The position numbers and the translations under genes were made by a program. Shown here piece by piece: positions 22,386 to 24,486 of a DNA stretch of 24,486 bases (the first letter of the stretch is position 1; the number at the start of each line of letters is the position of its first letter). The stretch is taken from NCBI GenBank assembly GCA_036373975.1, contig DASUUR010000056.1, forward strand, positions 1 to 24,486. Direction: 5' to 3'. This DNA comes from DASUUR01 sp036373975. Lineage in GTDB: Bacteria; Patescibacteriota; Saccharimonadia; Saccharimonadales; Saccharimonadaceae. The notes below the pieces were generated by a model. It made no database searches. It saw only the letters and a list, made by a program, of their open reading frames with translations, and was not told the DNA's origin.

Positions 22386-22868
22386 CTATTTTAAATAATG
22401 TGTAAGCTTGGTGAAGCTCAATGTATGCTCCGCAAGCTTAATCGAATCTATGCGTCGCATTATTTCGCAGCTATCGTATTGAGAAAGTATATTAAGACTA
22501 CCTTCCCATAATATTTGGCGATCAAAGATGGCCAGCTTGCGGTGATGGCTGCCAGTAAATAGCACTTCGATGCCTATTAACTGCATTTGCGCAATCTCGG
22601 CCCATGCCTGGTCGCCGTATGGCTGCTCATGCTCGCTAGGGTGACGGGTATTTACTACGATTCGGATATTTCGACTTCTCATTTTTCTAAAAATGGGAAG
22701 TAAACTAGCAATTCTGTTGCTAGTTATGAAAGGACTTTCGATGATTGCTTCATCCTTACAAAGACTCAAATCACGCATGAACGCCTTATAGAATGTTTGC
22801 TCGTTATACAGTAGAGAGGAGGACAATCCATTTGATGTTCGTAGGAATCGAGATAATAGGCCAATCAT
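22386..22868 (-). CDS. Phospholipase D-like protein with one HKD motif (Nuc-type)
   Basis: 160 residues with a single PLD catalytic motif: H109-x-K111-x4-D116 (HHRKLAIFD), followed by WEGSLNILSQ, where GSxN is also part of the HKD signature. Upstream is EAIIESPFIT, a conserved strand of PLDc_2 domains, and IRIVVNTRHPSEH. Single-HKD proteins act as dimers; many are nucleases. No signal peptide is visible, so it should be cytoplasmic. Its ATG shares a base with the stop of the small upstream ORF (TAATG), and AGGAG stands eight bases ahead. It is convergent with the DUF4238-like gene across 21 bases without a clear terminator. Confidence 0.85.
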   Translation of the reverse strand: MIGLLSRFLRTSNGLSSSLLYNEQTFYKAFMRDLSLCKDEAIIESPFITSNRIASLLPIFRKMRSRNIRIVVNTRHPSEHEQPYGDQAWAEIAQMQLIGIEVLFTGSHHRKLAIFDRQILWEGSLNILSQYDSCEIMRRIDSIKLAEHTLSFTKLTHYLK

Positions 22869-23053
22869 TACCGCTGCTCCTGCTTAATCCTGTCCTCGTC
22901 GAGTAGCACCTTAATTTCTTGAATATCCTTGTCCGACCCCTGTGAATCATCTTCAAAAAGTTGGAATATGTCCCTCCTCCCCAGCCATGAGATTATTACA
23001 GACACAAAAGAGTTCGAACTTCGGACTCTTTTTGTTTGCACCCCTGTTGGCAT
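22868..23053 (-). CDS. Small ORF coupled to the PLD-like gene
   Basis: 61 residues from the ATG at 23053. The second half (WLGRRDIFQLFEDDSQ ... EIKVLLDEDRIKQEQR) is acidic and looks protein-like, and its stop overlaps the PLD start (TAATG), so a coupled partner is plausible. The first half is doubtful, because the coding strand there runs through a strong hairpin at 23007-23031. A start within or after the hairpin (such as the in-frame GTG that begins VSVIISWLG) would give about 45 residues. I recognise no family. Confidence 0.4.
   Translation of the reverse strand: MPTGVQTKRVRSSNSFVSVIISWLGRRDIFQLFEDDSQGSDKDIQEIKVLLDEDRIKQEQR
23007..23037 (+). terminator. Strong hairpin with T-run, terminator-like on both strands
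   Basis: AAAGAGTTCG (23007-23016) pairs with CGGACTCTTT (23022-23031; one T-G pair) over a five-base loop, followed by TTTTTGTTT on the plus strand and TTTTGTGT on the minus strand. No plus-strand gene lies close upstream. On the minus strand it lies ahead of the PLD gene and may act as an attenuator. From 23054 to 23192 I see no gene. Confidence 0.6.
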
Positions 23054-23192
23054 ACTTAGAATCCTCAAAAATCACAAGAGATCTTCCCTTATTTTGCGCA
23101 ACTCGTAGAGGACGAAGCTTTGGCAGCCGAAATAGCCTCTATCAGGGTGACAAGCACGAAGATATTGGAACCAAAGCTAGCCTCAGGCCTGC

Positions 23193-23198
23193 TATACT
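23193..23198 (+). promoter_or_regulatory. -10 box of the AHSA1-like gene
   Basis: TATACT followed by exactly six bases and the ATG at 23205, predicting a leaderless mRNA. Confidence 0.55.
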
Positions 23199-23204
23199 TA
23201 AGAT

Positions 23205-23645
23205 ATGAATTTTCAGCCTAATTCCGATACTATCGCATGGAACATGCACTTTCGCTCAAGCCCCACGAAGGTTTTTGATGCCTTGACCACTGATGAGGGT
23301 AGGGCAAAATATTGGGCAGAGTCCACCGAGGAAAATGATGGCCACGTTACATTCCATATATATAATTATCCGTCCTTCACGGGTAAAATTCTCACCAAAG
23401 AATCCCCGCATTTATTTGAGCTTGAATATTTTGGCACTAGAGTAAGATTTGAATTACGGAGTGATGGACACAAGGGAACTATTCTACGCCTTTATGCAAA
23501 GGTGAACGATCACGCTCTGCGCGACGAAATGACCGCCGGGTGGGTGTCCGTACTCATGGCTATGAAGGCTGCTGTAGATTTTGACGTAGATTTGCGTAAC
23601 CATGATCCGGATATGGCATGGGCGCAAGGTTTTGCGGATAATTAG
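23205..23645 (+). CDS. AHSA1/SRPBCC-family protein
   Basis: 146 residues with the AHSA1 (Aha1-C-like, START superfamily) layout: IAWNMHFRSSPTKVFDALTT, then GRAKYWAES, then GHVTFHIYNYPSFTGKIL, LFELEYFGTRVRFEL, GTILRLY, and the final long helix (MTAGWVSVLMAMKAAVDFDV). The fold makes a hydrophobic ligand pocket. Bacterial members have varied or unknown roles, and no ligand can be named. The mRNA is probably leaderless. A terminator lies 100 bases after the stop. Confidence 0.88.
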   Translation: MNFQPNSDTIAWNMHFRSSPTKVFDALTTDEGRAKYWAESTEENDGHVTFHIYNYPSFTGKILTKESPHLFELEYFGTRVRFELRSDGHKGTILRLYAKVNDHALRDEMTAGWVSVLMAMKAAVDFDVDLRNHDPDMAWAQGFADN

Positions 23646-23743
23646 ATCGTCCTCGAAAGTTTGGACTACGACCATTCTCTCCAACCAGATGCGACAGCAG
23701 AATTTAAGACCCATGTCTCCCATTCCGCTATCGCACTTGAATC

Positions 23744-23775
23744 AAACAGGATTATCTTCGTATAGTCCTGTTTTT
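23744..23775 (+). terminator. Terminator after the AHSA1-like gene
   Basis: AAACAGGATTAT pairs with ATAGTCCTGTTT (one T-G pair) over a six-base loop, and the 3' arm runs directly into five T. Apart from this hairpin, 23646-23851 holds nothing I can identify. Confidence 0.85.
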
Positions 23776-23851
23776 GTTATAAATCACCCATGCGCCTATC
23801 ATTAGATATGAAGGACGCCTACTAAGAGACAGTCATTTCCTTCAGGTTATT

Positions 23852-24486
23852 CTAAGAAGTATTGAGCTCTCGACTTACATGGGCACAAAAGTTAGCTGCT
23901 ACCCTAAACGCCACAGCCTCAACTTCGTCATGTTCGTCATGAGCACTCTCTTGAAACATCTTTTCTATATATGGTGCTAACTGTGGGCTCTTAAAGAGCT
24001 GCTGAGAATAGTGGCTAATATGGAGAGAAGAAAGTAAGACTGCGCGTAGAGCATTATTACGGCTTTCGGCCGGAACAGGCAAGCCATCGCTCGTATAGCT
24101 ATCGGTGAAGTGCTTAAATGCCTCGTTTACGATACCTAATGTATCAACGCCTTTGTATGCGCGCTTGTAGTCTTCGCGCAGTTGTTGCTCATTTGTTTTT
24201 GGATCGGGTCCAGCATAGTATACTGACGCGCGCCGATCTGACATACCCTCTGGCGCCCCGTCTTGCAGAGCCCTAATGCTTGTTCGATCATGAGGATAGG
24301 TATTGCTCTGCTGATCTGGCGACAATCCTTGAATAATAAGATTGAAGCGCTCAGTATATGCCTCGTCAATCCATCCTTCAAAGCCACCCTTCGTGTGAGT
24401 TAGCTCATGATTCACCACCTCTTTTGTAGGTGTTTCGCCGGGCAAATCATATGGCCAAATGTATAACTCCCTCTTGTTGCGAGCAT
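23852..24486 (-). CDS. Putative zinc metallopeptidase-like protein, 5' end cut by window edge
   Basis: The frame is open to the window end, so at least 210 residues are read and the N-terminus is missing. NHELTH is an HExxH zinc-site motif, and GWIDEAYTE follows, where the Glu may be the third ligand of a gluzincin (compare the WxxEG of related families). The rest is helical and acidic, with a C-terminal part rich in His and Glu (SAHDEHDEVEAV). I cannot place it in a family. The apparent start at 24445 is a TTG inside an open frame that continues upstream (ELYIWPYDLPGETPT), so it is not taken as the start. Confidence 0.65.
   Translation of the reverse strand, partial: ARNKRELYIWPYDLPGETPTKEVVNHELTHTKGGFEGWIDEAYTERFNLIIQGLSPDQQSNTYPHDRTSIRALQDGAPEGMSDRRASVYYAGPDPKTNEQQLREDYKRAYKGVDTLGIVNEAFKHFTDSYTSDGLPVPAESRNNALRAVLLSSLHISHYSQQLFKSPQLAPYIEKMFQESAHDEHDEVEAVAFRVAANFCAHVSRELNTS

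Noticed and set aside
23069..23190. Possible decayed gene on the minus strand before the PLD unit
   Set aside because: Short open stretches in different frames are broken by stops and match nothing recognisable, so there is too little to call a pseudogene.
22942..23208. Plus-strand ORF of 88 codons
   Set aside because: It reads through a terminator-like hairpin, has no start signals and no recognisable protein pattern.
19147..24486. tRNA-Gln as an integration site with a second copy of its 3' end
   Set aside because: I looked for a repeat of the T arm and acceptor end (TTCGAATCCCTCCATCCCA) and saw none; no integrase is present either.
1..24486. CRISPR array, insertion sequence or transposase
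   Set aside because: No regularly spaced repeats and no transposase-like protein were seen anywhere in the window.

Overview
The window looks like chromosomal DNA of a Patescibacteria/CPR bacterium, most likely a Candidatus Saccharibacteria (TM7) lineage. This is an inference from content: a compact type IV pilus operon with several small prepilins, an M3 peptidase, a sortase, very tight gene packing, and many genes whose -10 box lies only 6-9 bases before the start codon. UGA is used as a normal stop (for example in the SDR gene and in the ATGA overlaps), which argues against CPR lineages that recode UGA. Nothing in the window fixes the taxonomy.

Layout. 1-868 (minus): a truncated NUDIX hydrolase translationally coupled to a short-chain dehydrogenase. 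1030-8352 (minus): one long operon read from a membrane histidine kinase through a stand-alone CheY-like response regulator, pilB, pilC and four prepilin genes to a hairpin terminator at about 1000. Most junctions overlap or are a few bases apart, so signalling and pilus assembly appear to be one regulon. 8445-10478 (minus) is an M3 oligopeptidase. It is divergent from 10514-12600 (plus), which holds a sortase, an ECF-type sigma factor and a membrane protein that is probably its anti-sigma partner. 12625-15375 (minus) is a P-type cation ATPase, divergent from 15432-16343 (plus), a xylose-isomerase-like TIM barrel protein. An unlinked prepilin follows at 16387-16956.

16960-19025 (minus) has a different style. 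Four small genes, three of them unrecognised, each have their own hairpin terminator; two or three also have a recognisable -35/-10 promoter and a 5' leader. One encodes a secreted four-cysteine protein with strongly G/C-ending codons and an actinobacterial-looking signal peptide. Two others are paralogues of each other and carry near-identical GGGCCT...AGGCCC terminators. tRNA-Gln(TTG) lies at 19147-19221. It is followed by a nucleoside-hydrolase-like gene (19509-20471) with a TTGACA promoter and another GGGCCT terminator. Saccharibacteria live on actinobacterial hosts, so 16.96-20.52 kb is a candidate for DNA acquired from a host or its phage.

20550-24486 is an accessory tail: two small Cro/C1-type regulators, a DUF4238-like protein, a single-HKD phospholipase D-like nuclease with a small upstream ORF, an AHSA1/SRPBCC protein, and a truncated gene with an HExxH motif.

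Two modes of gene start can be seen. First genes of most apparently native transcription units have a -10 hexamer 6-9 bases before ATG, suggesting leaderless or near-leaderless mRNAs. Genes inside operons and in the 17-19 kb cluster rely on Shine-Dalgarno sequences or overlap.
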